The notes under the pieces are model-generated. The model was given only the letters and a program-made list of their open reading frames with translations, was not told where the DNA came from and searched no databases. A stretch of 11,043 nucleotides of DNA from assembly GCA_018819005.1 (NCBI GenBank), contig JAHJQU010000287.1, positions 1 to 11,043 of the forward strand, given 5' to 3'. The DNA is from Pseudomonadota bacterium. GTDB taxonomy: Bacteria; Desulfobacterota; Desulfobacteria; Desulfobacterales; RPRI01. This document shows positions 1 through 7,108 of this stretch, in pieces. Every line of letters starts with the position of its first letter. Position 1 is the first letter of the stretch. The position numbers and the translations under genes were made by a program.

Positions 1-105
1 CCAAATTTGGTTTCCGGATGGACACTGCTATTCTTTTTCTCCTGAATCGACCTTATAATAAATGTGTTGTTACCTCAATGTAAAATATTTTTTATGCAAT
101 TGCTC

Positions 106-135
106 TTGCTGAAGACTATATTTGTATGAGATAAT
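106..135 (+). promoter_or_regulatory. Candidate sigma-70 promoter for the secreted-protein gene
   Basis: A -35-like TTGCTG (106-111) is followed after 18 bases by GATAAT (130-135). The -10 is preceded by TG at 127-128 in the extended -10 position. This would start transcription near 142 and leave a leader of about 100 bases before the ATG at 243. It is the best promoter match in the 1-242 leader, but sequence motifs alone are weak evidence. The rest of 1-242 shows no gene, only short open frames. Confidence 0.35.
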
Positions 136-232
136 AGTCCAACAACTGAAAAACATGTCCGGTTTTATGCGCTTATAACTGCTAATTTTTTGACAACCGG
201 CATAACATGAAATGATGTACAGACAAATACAT

Positions 233-237
233 GGAGG
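233..237 (+). promoter_or_regulatory. Ribosome binding site that fixes the start at 243
   Basis: A perfect GGAGG lies five bases upstream of the ATG at 243. It selects a start that gives a classical signal peptide. The upstream ATG at 212 is in another frame, has no comparable site, and yields an N-terminus without protein-like character. Confidence 0.75.
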
Positions 238-242
238 CAAAA

Positions 243-730
243 ATGCGAAAAATTATTTATGGTCTGTTTGGACTTATCACAGTTACAGGGGTTCTGTTAA
301 CATCCGGATGGGTTCAGGAGGCAAAAGCAGGTCCTCATATCAGTATCAATATCCCGCTTCCTCCCCCCCTCCTTTTCTGTTTCCAAGACCTCCGAAAGTG
401 ATTGTAGTCCCCCGTTCCGAGATTGTTATAGCTCCACACCCGGAGGTGGATGTATTTTTCTATGGTGATTACTGGTGGTCTCCCCGTGGAGATCGCTGGT
501 TCCGTTCACGGGATTACAACGGGCCGTGGAATGTTGTGAGTCTGCGTCATGTTCCGTCTCATGTACGCGGTGTTCCAAAGAATCATCGTACAGTTTATGA
601 GAAGGAGCCCCGTTATCCTTACGAAAATCACGATCGTTGGATGAAGCAAAGGAACCAGGAGAAAAGGGAGCGAAAGGAGTACAAGAAGGAAAATAAACAT
701 GGTCGCGGACGGGGCAGAAACAATGATTAA
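243..730 (+). CDS. Secreted proline/tryptophan-rich small protein, frame broken in a C7 tract
   Basis: From ATG 243 the frame encodes a clean signal peptide (MRKIIYGLFGL..., ending near AKA at residue 29) and then a proline run. In that frame it hits a stop about 16 codons later. The frame that continues to the stop at 728-730 is entered only if one C is added to the C7 tract at 363-369. The repaired protein is about 162 residues: signal peptide, Pro-rich segment, an aromatic core (FFYGDYWWSPRGDRWFRSR, then YNGPW and HVP), and a very basic Lys/Arg/Glu tail. The core resembles small exported proteins of unknown function that I recall from deltaproteobacteria. The role is unknown; an envelope or periplasmic location is inferred from the signal peptide. 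An open frame from ATG 212 also runs through to 730, but its first 50 residues are an out-of-frame reading of the signal peptide. The defect may be a sequencing error, a pseudogene or a phase-variable tract. Confidence 0.7.
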
Positions 731-735
731 ATGGT

Positions 736-791
736 AAAAAATCGGATGTTCTTAAAAGATCTCACAGCGTGACCTTTAAAGAGCATCCGAT
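736..791 (-). terminator. Intrinsic terminator of the five-gene operon
   Basis: Arms 741-758 and 774-791 pair over 18 positions with one mismatch and one G-U pair, around a 15-base loop. Read on the minus strand, the hairpin is followed by five T (740-736), as in a Rho-independent terminator. It lies just past the TPR gene stop at 802. On the plus strand no T-run follows, so it would serve the converging gene only weakly, although the hairpin could still protect that 3' end. Confidence 0.75.
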
Positions 792-801
792 ATAAAACCT
801 G

Positions 802-1944
802 TTACTTGCAGAACCCTCTTTCATCAAGGTATTTTTTAGATTTGCATAATCCCAGCTTGCATGCCTTGCGCGCATTTTCACACAACCGTTCGACTTCATT
901 AAGATCGATATTTGCGCTTCCCTGGCTGATATTTTTCCGTGAATAATTCGGGTCGAGCAGCAGGGCCTGTTTGAGATCGTCGAGGCAGTTCTGATATTGC
1001 CAGATGTTTTTGTACGCCGCGGCGCGGTTCAGGAAAGAATCAACACGTTGTGGCTTGAGACGGATAACCCGGTTAAAATCTTCAATCGCTTTATGATATT
1101 GCCTGAGTTCAAAGAGCACTACACCACGGTTGTTGTAGGCATCGGCGTAATCGGTATCAAGCTTCAATGCCTGATTAAACTCCTTAATTGCGAGCTGACG
1201 GTTTCCCAGGTTATAATATGCTACTCCAAGGTTGTTGAATGAAACGGGATTCTTTGAATCAAGCCGGATGGATTCATTCAAATATTCAATCGCTTTATCG
1301 GGATCCTTGTATTTGCCTCCCTCCCATAATGAAATGGCTTTCTGATTCCATTCGCCGGCAGGAATGGCCTGGATAACTTCGGCATAATCTTTTTTTAACT
1401 GGTTTCTTTTATCCTGCATGCCCTTTTCCGGCTGCTTTGCAAGTTCCCTGTTCAGACCTTCCAGCTTTTTGATTTTATCAAGCAGTTCATTTTCACGCTC
1501 TTTCAGCTCAATGTATTTTTCCATAAGAGCCGCGTCTTCATGAATCTGTCTTATCCGTTTATTCATTATGCTTGTATCGACATTTATTTTCATCTCAAGA
1601 ATTATTCCAAATCCTTCATCGGTTGCAAAATTTTTTTGTGACAAAACGTCTACGGAGAGAATTCCGGCTGCAAGCGCAACGGTTTGATCTTTTGTCAGAG
1701 TGAAGTTTTCAACTACGCTCTGACTTTCCAGATAGGTGCCCGCTTTTTCAAGCACTTCGGTCTTTCCCTTGGCAACTGCCGCAATTTTTGCTTCATCCGG
1801 GGACTGGCTTCCGGCAAATGGCTGGGTTACCGAGTAAGAAAATGTTTTTATTTCCTTGGTTGTGCCGGAAGAATCACCTGAATAGGCAATATAAGAATGA
1901 AGCAGGAGTGTTGAAATCAAAATTATTTTGAAAAAGACTTTCAT
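802..1944 (-). CDS. Exported LPP20/FlgT-like and TPR-repeat protein
   Basis: This is a 380-residue protein with a signal peptide (about 1-22). It continues with a domain (about 28-128) resembling LPP20/FlgT N-terminal domains, with an AKGKTEVLEKAGTYLES helix and an EMKI strand. A charged coiled coil follows (about 133-170). At least three TPR units come next (about 233-266, 267-300, 301-334), probably with a degenerate one at 198-232. The C-terminal tail carries four cysteines (355, 362, 367, 379) that could form disulfides in the periplasm. TPRs mediate protein-protein contacts, so a scaffold role for the operon's envelope proteins is plausible but inferred. GGAGAG lies eight bases before the start and supports it. 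It is the last gene of the operon, 24 bases after the MFS gene and followed by the hairpin terminator. The domain call for residues 28-128 is by pattern only. Confidence 0.8.
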   Translation of the reverse strand: MKVFFKIILISTLLLHSYIAYSGDSSGTTKEIKTFSYSVTQPFAGSQSPDEAKIAAVAKGKTEVLEKAGTYLESQSVVENFTLTKDQTVALAAGILSVDVLSQKNFATDEGFGIILEMKINVDTSIMNKRIRQIHEDAALMEKYIELKERENELLDKIKKLEGLNRELAKQPEKGMQDKRNQLKKDYAEVIQAIPAGEWNQKAISLWEGGKYKDPDKAIEYLNESIRLDSKNPVSFNNLGVAYYNLGNRQLAIKEFNQALKLDTDYADAYNNRGVVLFELRQYHKAIEDFNRVIRLKPQRVDSFLNRAAAYKNIWQYQNCLDDLKQALLLDPNYSRKNISQGSANIDLNEVERLCENARKACKLGLCKSKKYLDERGFCK

Positions 1945-1968
1945 ATAACATTCTCTCCGTTTTTCATA

Positions 1969-4077
1969 TCAGGCCTTTAGGTTAATGTTTGCTGCCACAG
2001 ATTCTTCACGGTAAACAATCTGGAAAATAATGCTCGACAGAACAGTAAATACCCCGATCAGAGCCAGCGCTTTAGAATATCCGAATATTGAGGACATAAG
2101 CCCGAGAAGAATGGGAGCAATGACATTACCCAGCCGCTCCATCTGCCTGTAAACACCAAGCCCTGGACCAACGCCGATTTCTTTAACAGCATTAAGCTGG
2201 GAAGCCATTTTTGCCTGGTTTGAGACGGAAATAGTATGCGAAAGCCCCAGCATTATGATTCCGACAGCTACCATCCATGTGTTTGAGAAAAAGAAAAAAG
2301 GTATTAGCGACAGGCCGGATAGCACTCCGCCCCAGAATATAAAAGGTTTTGTCGTAAAATGCCTGTCGGACCATTTCGAAACCGTCTGGCTGAAAAGGAT
2401 CATCATGAGGCTGTATCCCATGATATAGCGGCCTATATCAGACTGGCCTGAGCCGAGGTTTTTCAGAAACAGGGGCGCAAGGTAGTAAACAAAACCTATC
2501 AGGCAAATTTTATTGGGAATAGACTGGAATAGAGTAAGAGCGGCAAAGTTCCGGTTTGAGAGAAGCTTTATAAAATCCTTTGGTAATGGCAAAAGGGAAA
2601 CAAATCGCTGAAATATTCTGCCTGTTCCGGACTTTTTCCCTGTCTGAAAACCGCAACCGGGTTGTTCGGTAATGAAGAAGTAAATAAAAAAGACGGAGAT
2701 AACTGTAATTGCCGCTCCTGAATAGAATAGAATCCGGAACCCTATCCGTTCAGCCACCATTCCTCCCATGGCAGACCCGCAAAGAGTTCCCCCGTAAAAG
2801 GCCGAAAGAAAAATTGCCATTCCTTCGGCGCGTTTGGAGATGGATGTGGTCGAAACTATATAACCCTGTGCCGTAATAAATACGATACCAAAGCCGGTTC
2901 CGGCAATGGAACGGTAAATGATAAGGGTCAGGATGTCGTTTGCCGTGCCGGTCAAAACAAGCCCTGTTGCGGTGACTGCGGCTCCTATTGCAAAGGCTTT
3001 CCTGTGCCCGAGAGTATCTGCGAGGGCTCCTCCGACAGGAAAACTGAGAGCAGTAAACAGCATGAAAGCCGAGATGGGAAGACCGATGATCACTTCTCTG
3101 CTGAGGCTCCACAGGGGACGGTAGATTTCCCCGGCATAGATGGGCAGGAAGGATATGCTCAGGGCTTCGGCAAATACAAACAAAAATATGGCCGGACGGA
3201 TTAATACCGGTGAACCGATAACGGCCGGACGGGGTTGCTCTTTGCTTTCGGAAGTGAAGCGGCTGATTATGGATTGAATTCCTCTTACCGGCTCATCAAT
3301 TGCGGGGTCCTGTAACTTATGATATTTCAACGCCCTGGTGAATGAAAGAAAAAGATCATTGAATCTCAACCAATCTACCCTGAAGCGGTATCTGTGTCGG
3401 TCAAACCGATCCAGGGCATGATCAAGGAAATCGATTCCGGTTCTCCTGATGGAAAGTCCTGTTTGCTCGGGGTTTTTGGCCAGGCTGATATCGGCGGCCG
3501 CCCTTTTGAGAGGAATTTCAATCGTGAAGGCAACGATGAAAAATAGAAAATCGATTGTAGCAAGAATGGAGATTAATATTATTGTGGCTGTGTCAAGAAT
3601 TATTGATCTAACCTGCTTTGATATTTGCTTTTGATCAATACCTGTTATGAGTTTTCCCTCGATTATGCCGCCGGCCGTCTGAAGCGGAAAACTGAGGCTG
3701 AACCGGCTGCTGTTCCTGCCTGCCTTAACGGCATCATCGCCATAAACGAATCTTTCCCGGTCGGAGTAATAGAGACAACCCCCCGAATTATCGTAAATGG
3801 CAAGAAACGATAAATTCGGGGCGTCCGCAAGGATTTCATTAAAAAGAGGTTCCAATCCCATGAGCCTATCTATCGGAACTCCCTTTTTCAGAATGTTTGT
3901 CAGATTATCACTGATGCTGATTCCGGCTGCATAAAGATTGGACCTTACTATATCAACATAACTTTTCTCAAATGAACGCACATCAATATAAAGATAGGTA
4001 AGCTGTGAGATAACCATAAAGCTGAGAACAATGAGCAGGATTTTTCTGTTCAGGCCGATTCGCTGCTTATTTCCCAT
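1969..4077 (-). CDS. Periplasmic sensor domain fused to a 12-TM MFS transporter
   Basis: This is a 702-residue protein, about 300 longer than a normal MFS carrier. Residues 11-31 are TM1, 32-158 a periplasmic domain with a Cache/PDC-like look, and 161-184 TM2. Residues 185-290 form a charged cytoplasmic linker that starts in HAMP-like position. Residues 291-690 are a full MFS unit with about 12 TM helices. The MFS signature is clear: motif A GGALADTLGHRKA (349-361) between TM2 and TM3 of the carrier, the TM4 arginine motif YRSIAGTGFG (388-397), and a degenerate motif A around KWSDRH (568-573) in the second half. The topology is consistent: both sensor helices plus linker leave the carrier's N-terminus in the cytoplasm, as usual for MFS. 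The first about 105 residues align without gaps to the preceding gene's protein. The start overlaps that gene's end by 11 bp, and a GGGAG lies just upstream. Substrate and direction of transport cannot be read from the sequence. A sensor-gated or sensor-reporting carrier is inferred. Confidence 0.85.
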   Translation of the reverse strand: MGNKQRIGLNRKILLIVLSFMVISQLTYLYIDVRSFEKSYVDIVRSNLYAAGISISDNLTNILKKGVPIDRLMGLEPLFNEILADAPNLSFLAIYDNSGGCLYYSDRERFVYGDDAVKAGRNSSRFSLSFPLQTAGGIIEGKLITGIDQKQISKQVRSIILDTATIILISILATIDFLFFIVAFTIEIPLKRAAADISLAKNPEQTGLSIRRTGIDFLDHALDRFDRHRYRFRVDWLRFNDLFLSFTRALKYHKLQDPAIDEPVRGIQSIISRFTSESKEQPRPAVIGSPVLIRPAIFLFVFAEALSISFLPIYAGEIYRPLWSLSREVIIGLPISAFMLFTALSFPVGGALADTLGHRKAFAIGAAVTATGLVLTGTANDILTLIIYRSIAGTGFGIVFITAQGYIVSTTSISKRAEGMAIFLSAFYGGTLCGSAMGGMVAERIGFRILFYSGAAITVISVFFIYFFITEQPGCGFQTGKKSGTGRIFQRFVSLLPLPKDFIKLLSNRNFAALTLFQSIPNKICLIGFVYYLAPLFLKNLGSGQSDIGRYIMGYSLMMILFSQTVSKWSDRHFTTKPFIFWGGVLSGLSLIPFFFFSNTWMVAVGIIMLGLSHTISVSNQAKMASQLNAVKEIGVGPGLGVYRQMERLGNVIAPILLGLMSSIFGYSKALALIGVFTVLSSIIFQIVYREESVAANINLKA

Positions 4078-4993
4078 CTATAATCTCCCTCATAAACCTG
4101 ATTTCATCCGCGGCGTAATCGTTACCGGCCAGAAGGTTTTCCAATTGGCACAGGTTCATGTTCAGGTCTTTCCTCGACTCCCGTATATACACCAGCCCTT
4201 CGGAAATCTGTTTGTGAATTTCTTCCACTTCGGGAGGGACGCCGTCTGAACCGATCTTTGTTGAAGAAGGGTTTTCAAATATCTCTTCCGTGGCCTTTAC
4301 AACCATCCGACTGGCAGGTTTAATGAAAAAAAACTCTATCAGCAAACCAACAAGGAGAGAGGAGAGGAGTATGGAAAAAATCAGTTTATTAAGGAATGCC
4401 CTGATAAGCACCGCTTTTTTATCATCAACAACCGACTTGCTGAAAGCAATCCCAAGGATGCCTTTGCTTCCTCCAAAAGCAGGCATAATCGGAATCATGA
4501 GATAGTATTTGCCTTCATGTTCACGAATCACGGTGCTTTTTGCGTTCCAGTCAAACAGCCTGCTTACGGGCAATGTTTTATTTGCACTGAATGAGTGGCT
4601 TATAATTTTTACGCCATCGGCACCAGTCACGGTTGAGCCGCTCGCTACGATGAATTCCGTCTTGCCCGAGAAAAAAATATTGTTGCCTTCTTCGTCCGCA
4701 AGGAATACTTCTGAAATATCCTCAGATTGATCATAAAGCGGCTTAACAAGGTTTTCCATTCCGACAAAGCCGTCAAGACGCTTGCCGAATTTAAGAGCGG
4801 TTTCAATTTTATGTTTTAAGTCCTTGCCCAGAATTTCATATTTTGATGAGAGGGCTTTTAAATATATTTTTTCAAAAGACAAAACGCTGAAAAACATGCC
4901 AAGCGAGTAGGAGAGAGATAGGATACCAACAACAATTAATATTATTTTGCCGCGAAAGCCGATAATTTTTTTCAGGGATTTTTGCGATCGCAT
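4067..4993 (-). CDS. Two-TM periplasmic sensor with HAMP-like tail and no output domain
   Basis: This is a 308-residue inner-membrane protein. It has TM1 at about 16-36, a periplasmic domain of about 165 residues (37-200), TM2 at about 202-224, then a cytoplasmic HAMP-like and helical tail (225-308) that ends without a kinase, cyclase, phosphatase or methyl-accepting domain. The periplasmic part has Cache/PDC-like features, with strands around ISEVFLADEEGN and NIFFSG. It matches the fused sensor encoded next at a constant offset of four residues: S39-F40-E41-K42, L67-K68, G70, D74, G78, E80, D100, G103 and S109 all have identical partners. It probably pairs with that protein, for example as a heteromeric sensor, or signals through an unlinked partner; this is inferred. 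The GNAT stop lies ten bases upstream, and no strong Shine-Dalgarno is visible, so translation may be coupled. It could also be a degenerate chemoreceptor or kinase remnant, but the intact frame and paralogy argue against that. Confidence 0.75.
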   Translation of the reverse strand: MRSQKSLKKIIGFRGKIILIVVGILSLSYSLGMFFSVLSFEKIYLKALSSKYEILGKDLKHKIETALKFGKRLDGFVGMENLVKPLYDQSEDISEVFLADEEGNNIFFSGKTEFIVASGSTVTGADGVKIISHSFSANKTLPVSRLFDWNAKSTVIREHEGKYYLMIPIMPAFGGSKGILGIAFSKSVVDDKKAVLIRAFLNKLIFSILLSSLLVGLLIEFFFIKPASRMVVKATEEIFENPSSTKIGSDGVPPEVEEIHKQISEGLVYIRESRKDLNMNLCQLENLLAGNDYAADEIRFMREIIDGK

Positions 4994-5003
4994 ATTTTAC
5001 AGA

Positions 5004-5792
5004 TTATCCGGCATTTAAAGGTTCCGTTTGTCTTGAAAAAGTAAGAAGCATATTTTCATAAAAAGGCCGGCCGGCATCTTCCCTGCTGACATTCAGATTT
5101 GTGCCATACCAGCCGTTGCTTAACATTTCATGTTGTTTGATGAAATTCGTGAGCACAACAGGCTGAGAGGAGCCTGACTCGAAACTCATGGGACAATTCA
5201 GATCCTGGTGAACAACGTATCGGAGTTTTCCCCCGTATTTTTTCGTGAGCTTTTTAATGATGAAGCCGCAGGCAAGAAGAATTTTTATGTTCCAGAAGTT
5301 GTACGGAGAGACCGTGGCGCAAACATGATCGCGTATTCCCAGCTCTTTGATTATCCTGATGGCATGTCTATTCATTGTAGTTGCAATGGAGTTGCCGCGA
5401 CAAGAAGGATGCACGCACACCATTTGCAGATTAGCCACTTTGTTCAGAATTCGGGATGGAAATTCCAGGTCGATCCCGAGATTCCATTCCGTATCATTTA
5501 TGTCGGGGAAATAGACATTCCGGAAAGCAAGGAGGTCATTACCGGAAAGAACGCCGAGCACAAAACCTTTCCTGCCAAGATGTTCCTTCATGAAATCGGC
5601 CGGAAAGGGCTGAAGCGTATCCTTGTTGAGCAGGTTTTCGATTATGAGTTGCTGCAATTCCATTATTCGCGGCAGGTAACTTGGGTCGAGAATTCTTATT
5701 TCATATTGAACTTCCGTCAAACCCGAACTTTCGTTCTTTTGAAATATAACGCCGGATTGAATCGGTTTTTCTGTTGAAAAGCTTTTTTGCAT
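5004..5792 (-). CDS. GNAT-family N-acetyltransferase
   Basis: This is a 262-residue soluble protein. The GNAT core spans about residues 30-198. The acetyl-CoA binding motif A is at 122-140 (LQMVCVHPSCRGNSIA...), with the R/Q-x-x-G-x-A-type loop written as RGNSIA. The later conserved stretch ATVSPYN is followed by N-x-x-x-x-x-x-x-L-x-x-C-GF, the usual end of the fold. GNAT enzymes move an acyl group from a CoA thioester to an amine; the acceptor here is unknown. The C-terminal about 60 residues, ending in LNAG, extend past the normal core. It lies between the binding-protein gene and the two sensor genes, so it may modify the transported or sensed molecule, or a protein of the system; this is inference. 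The Shine-Dalgarno is weak. A 189-codon open frame on the opposite strand (5208-5777) is a shadow of this gene. Confidence 0.85.
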   Translation of the reverse strand: MQKSFSTEKPIQSGVIFQKNESSGLTEVQYEIRILDPSYLPRIMELQQLIIENLLNKDTLQPFPADFMKEHLGRKGFVLGVLSGNDLLAFRNVYFPDINDTEWNLGIDLEFPSRILNKVANLQMVCVHPSCRGNSIATTMNRHAIRIIKELGIRDHVCATVSPYNFWNIKILLACGFIIKKLTKKYGGKLRYVVHQDLNCPMSFESGSSQPVVLTNFIKQHEMLSNGWYGTNLNVSREDAGRPFYENMLLTFSRQTEPLNAG

Positions 5793-5822
5793 GTTGCTTG
5801 TTTCCGTCTGTTATTTTCCGAT

Positions 5823-6993
5823 CTATTTGGAAGCGGCAATGCTCTCAAACACTTCGTCTGAAGAACCGAGGATATCAACACCCGGGTCGTATCCTATAAT
5901 CTGAGCTGTCTTGAGATTGATGGCAATCCGCGGGCGGGGGATCTTCAAAAAGCTGCTCAAGATCGCGGGGCTTTGCTCCGTTGAATATCCGGGCTATGGT
6001 TTCCGCATGGAAACGGGCAACGTATTTGAATCCAGCCCTTGCAATACTGAGCAATACGCCATGTTTTACTTCGTCGGTCCCGAGCTGTGAGAAAGTTGGT
6101 GTTTTGTAACGCATGAAAGGGGCCAGTAATTTATCCATCTTCTGAAGTGATACCCCGCGATGAACAGTTATATAAACAGCGTCAACTTTCGGGGCAAGTT
6201 CTTCATGGCATTTCAAAACCGAACCTTGAGCTTCTTCCTTTGAAACACCGGAAAAGGGCGCGTTACAGGTTATTATCTTGAAGCCTTTTTCTTTGGCGAC
6301 TTTTTCAATATCATCTATGGCGGCGTAGGATCTTCCTTCAATGGTATCCTTTTCGAGGACTACCCCCAGTTTTTTGAATCTGAATATATCATAAAAGATC
6401 CGAACCTGTCGTTCATAACGGGTTGGATCAATCCGTGCGTTCAGATGATCATATCCTGAATCATTGACGCTTTTTGCAATTTTTGAAGCAATCGGGTTGC
6501 TGGTTGACATGACAATGGTAGGTACCGAGTGGTCATTATTTGCAAGATCCTGGCCGGCCCATGTTCCCATGGCCAGCATAAGGTCTATGTCTTTATTCCG
6601 GTTCAGACGTTCAAGAATTATATTCCTGTTTTTCGGGCGCAGGCTCTCATCCCAGTTGTTTGACCAGTACGCATCCTGAACGAATTCAAGGTAATCGCTC
6701 TTCAAATTTTTTGAAAGCCACGACCACAACTGCTTTGTATCAGAAGCATCGGCTGATGGCGGGAAAGCGGGTTTTTTAGCCCAGCCAAGATCTGAAAAAG
6801 CTGCAACCAGAGCGCGCAGGTTGTCGGGATAATTTGCGTAAGGGCCTCCCTCAAGATAACCTATCCGCCATTTTTTACCGCTGTTCATTTTTGGAGTAAC
6901 AGAAAAATTACCCTTGTCTGTTGCATATACATTTGAAAAAAAGAAGCAGATTACAAACAAGGCTGTTACTGCATATCTAAAGAGGTGTTTCAT
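5823..6993 (-). CDS. Periplasmic ABC-type substrate-binding protein (ABC_sub_bind family), frameshifted near the 3' end
   Basis: The gene encodes a secreted binding protein with a signal peptide (MKHLFRYAV..., ending near VYA). The mature part opens with WRIGYLEGGPY and has two alternating-fold lobes, typical of the ABC_sub_bind (TrpX-like) family, some members of which bind aromatic amino acids. I chose ATG 6993 because AGGAG (7004-7000) sits six bases before it and touches the ATG at 6999. As sequenced, the frame stops at 5875-5877 after an unnatural tail. Removing one base of the G5 run at 5936-5940 restores IAINLKTAQIIGYDPGVDIL and a stop at 5823-5825, giving about 389 residues. The restored tail is the family's normal ending, so the disruption is real in this sequence. 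It sits at the head of the operon with no ABC permease or ATPase beside it. The ligand is unknown. The frameshift may be a sequencing error or a recent lesion that spares most of the protein. Confidence 0.85.
5936..5940 (-). other. Homopolymer at the frameshift of the binding-protein gene
   Basis: A run of five G on the plus strand (CCCCC in the coding sense) sits directly after the Asp codon at 5943-5941. Four bases instead of five join the upstream frame to the conserved family ending. This is the exact place to inspect in raw reads. Confidence 0.75.
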
Positions 6994-6999
6994 TTCCAT

Positions 7000-7004
7000 C
7001 TCCT
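7000..7004 (-). promoter_or_regulatory. Ribosome binding site that fixes the start at 6993
   Basis: On the minus strand AGGAG runs straight into ATG 6999, which leaves no spacing for that start. It lies six bases before the second ATG at 6993, which is the normal distance. The true N-terminus is therefore MKHLFRY, two residues shorter. Confidence 0.7.
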
Positions 7005-7078
7005 GAAAAACGTAGAATGTGCATAATGAGTTTGCAGCAGTTTTTTTAAATTAACGTGGATTCTATTATCATTTTTGC

Positions 7079-7107
7079 GTTATAAATCAAACAGAATATC
7101 ATATTAA
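7079..7107 (-). promoter_or_regulatory. Candidate promoter of the five-gene operon
   Basis: On the minus strand TTAATA (7107-7102) and TATAAC (7084-7079) are separated by 17 bases, matching the sigma-70 consensus at four and five of six positions. Initiation would fall near 7072 and give a leader of about 78 bases. The -35 abuts the end of the inverted-repeat element at 7109, so that insertion may have changed upstream control. A GATAAT at 7070-7065 is an alternative -10 but has no good partner. Confidence 0.3.
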
Positions 7108-7108
7108 T

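Noticed and set aside
1..10. Short palindrome ccaaatttgg at the window edge
   Set aside because: A 10-bp palindrome is expected by chance, and no partner site or regulator gene is visible.
54..59. A perfect TATAAT hexamer
   Set aside because: The matching -35 position (TTCTTT) is poor and the sequence is AT-rich, so a chance match is likely.
190..195. A perfect TTGACA hexamer upstream of the first gene
   Set aside because: At 16-18 bases downstream there is no acceptable -10 (TGATGT or neighbours), and initiation there would leave almost no leader before the ribosome binding site.
212..730. A continuous 172-codon open frame starting at ATG 212
   Set aside because: Its first 50 residues are an out-of-frame reading of the signal peptide coded from ATG 243, which has the good ribosome binding site. 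Only the part after the C7 tract is real.
2750..3112. A 120-codon minus-strand open frame
   Set aside because: It overlaps the MFS gene in another frame, and its Arg/Ser/Cys/His-rich composition is typical of an out-of-frame translation.
5208..5777. A 189-codon plus-strand open frame
   Set aside because: It lies entirely opposite the GNAT gene, has no ribosome binding site and shows no recognisable domain, so it is an antisense shadow.
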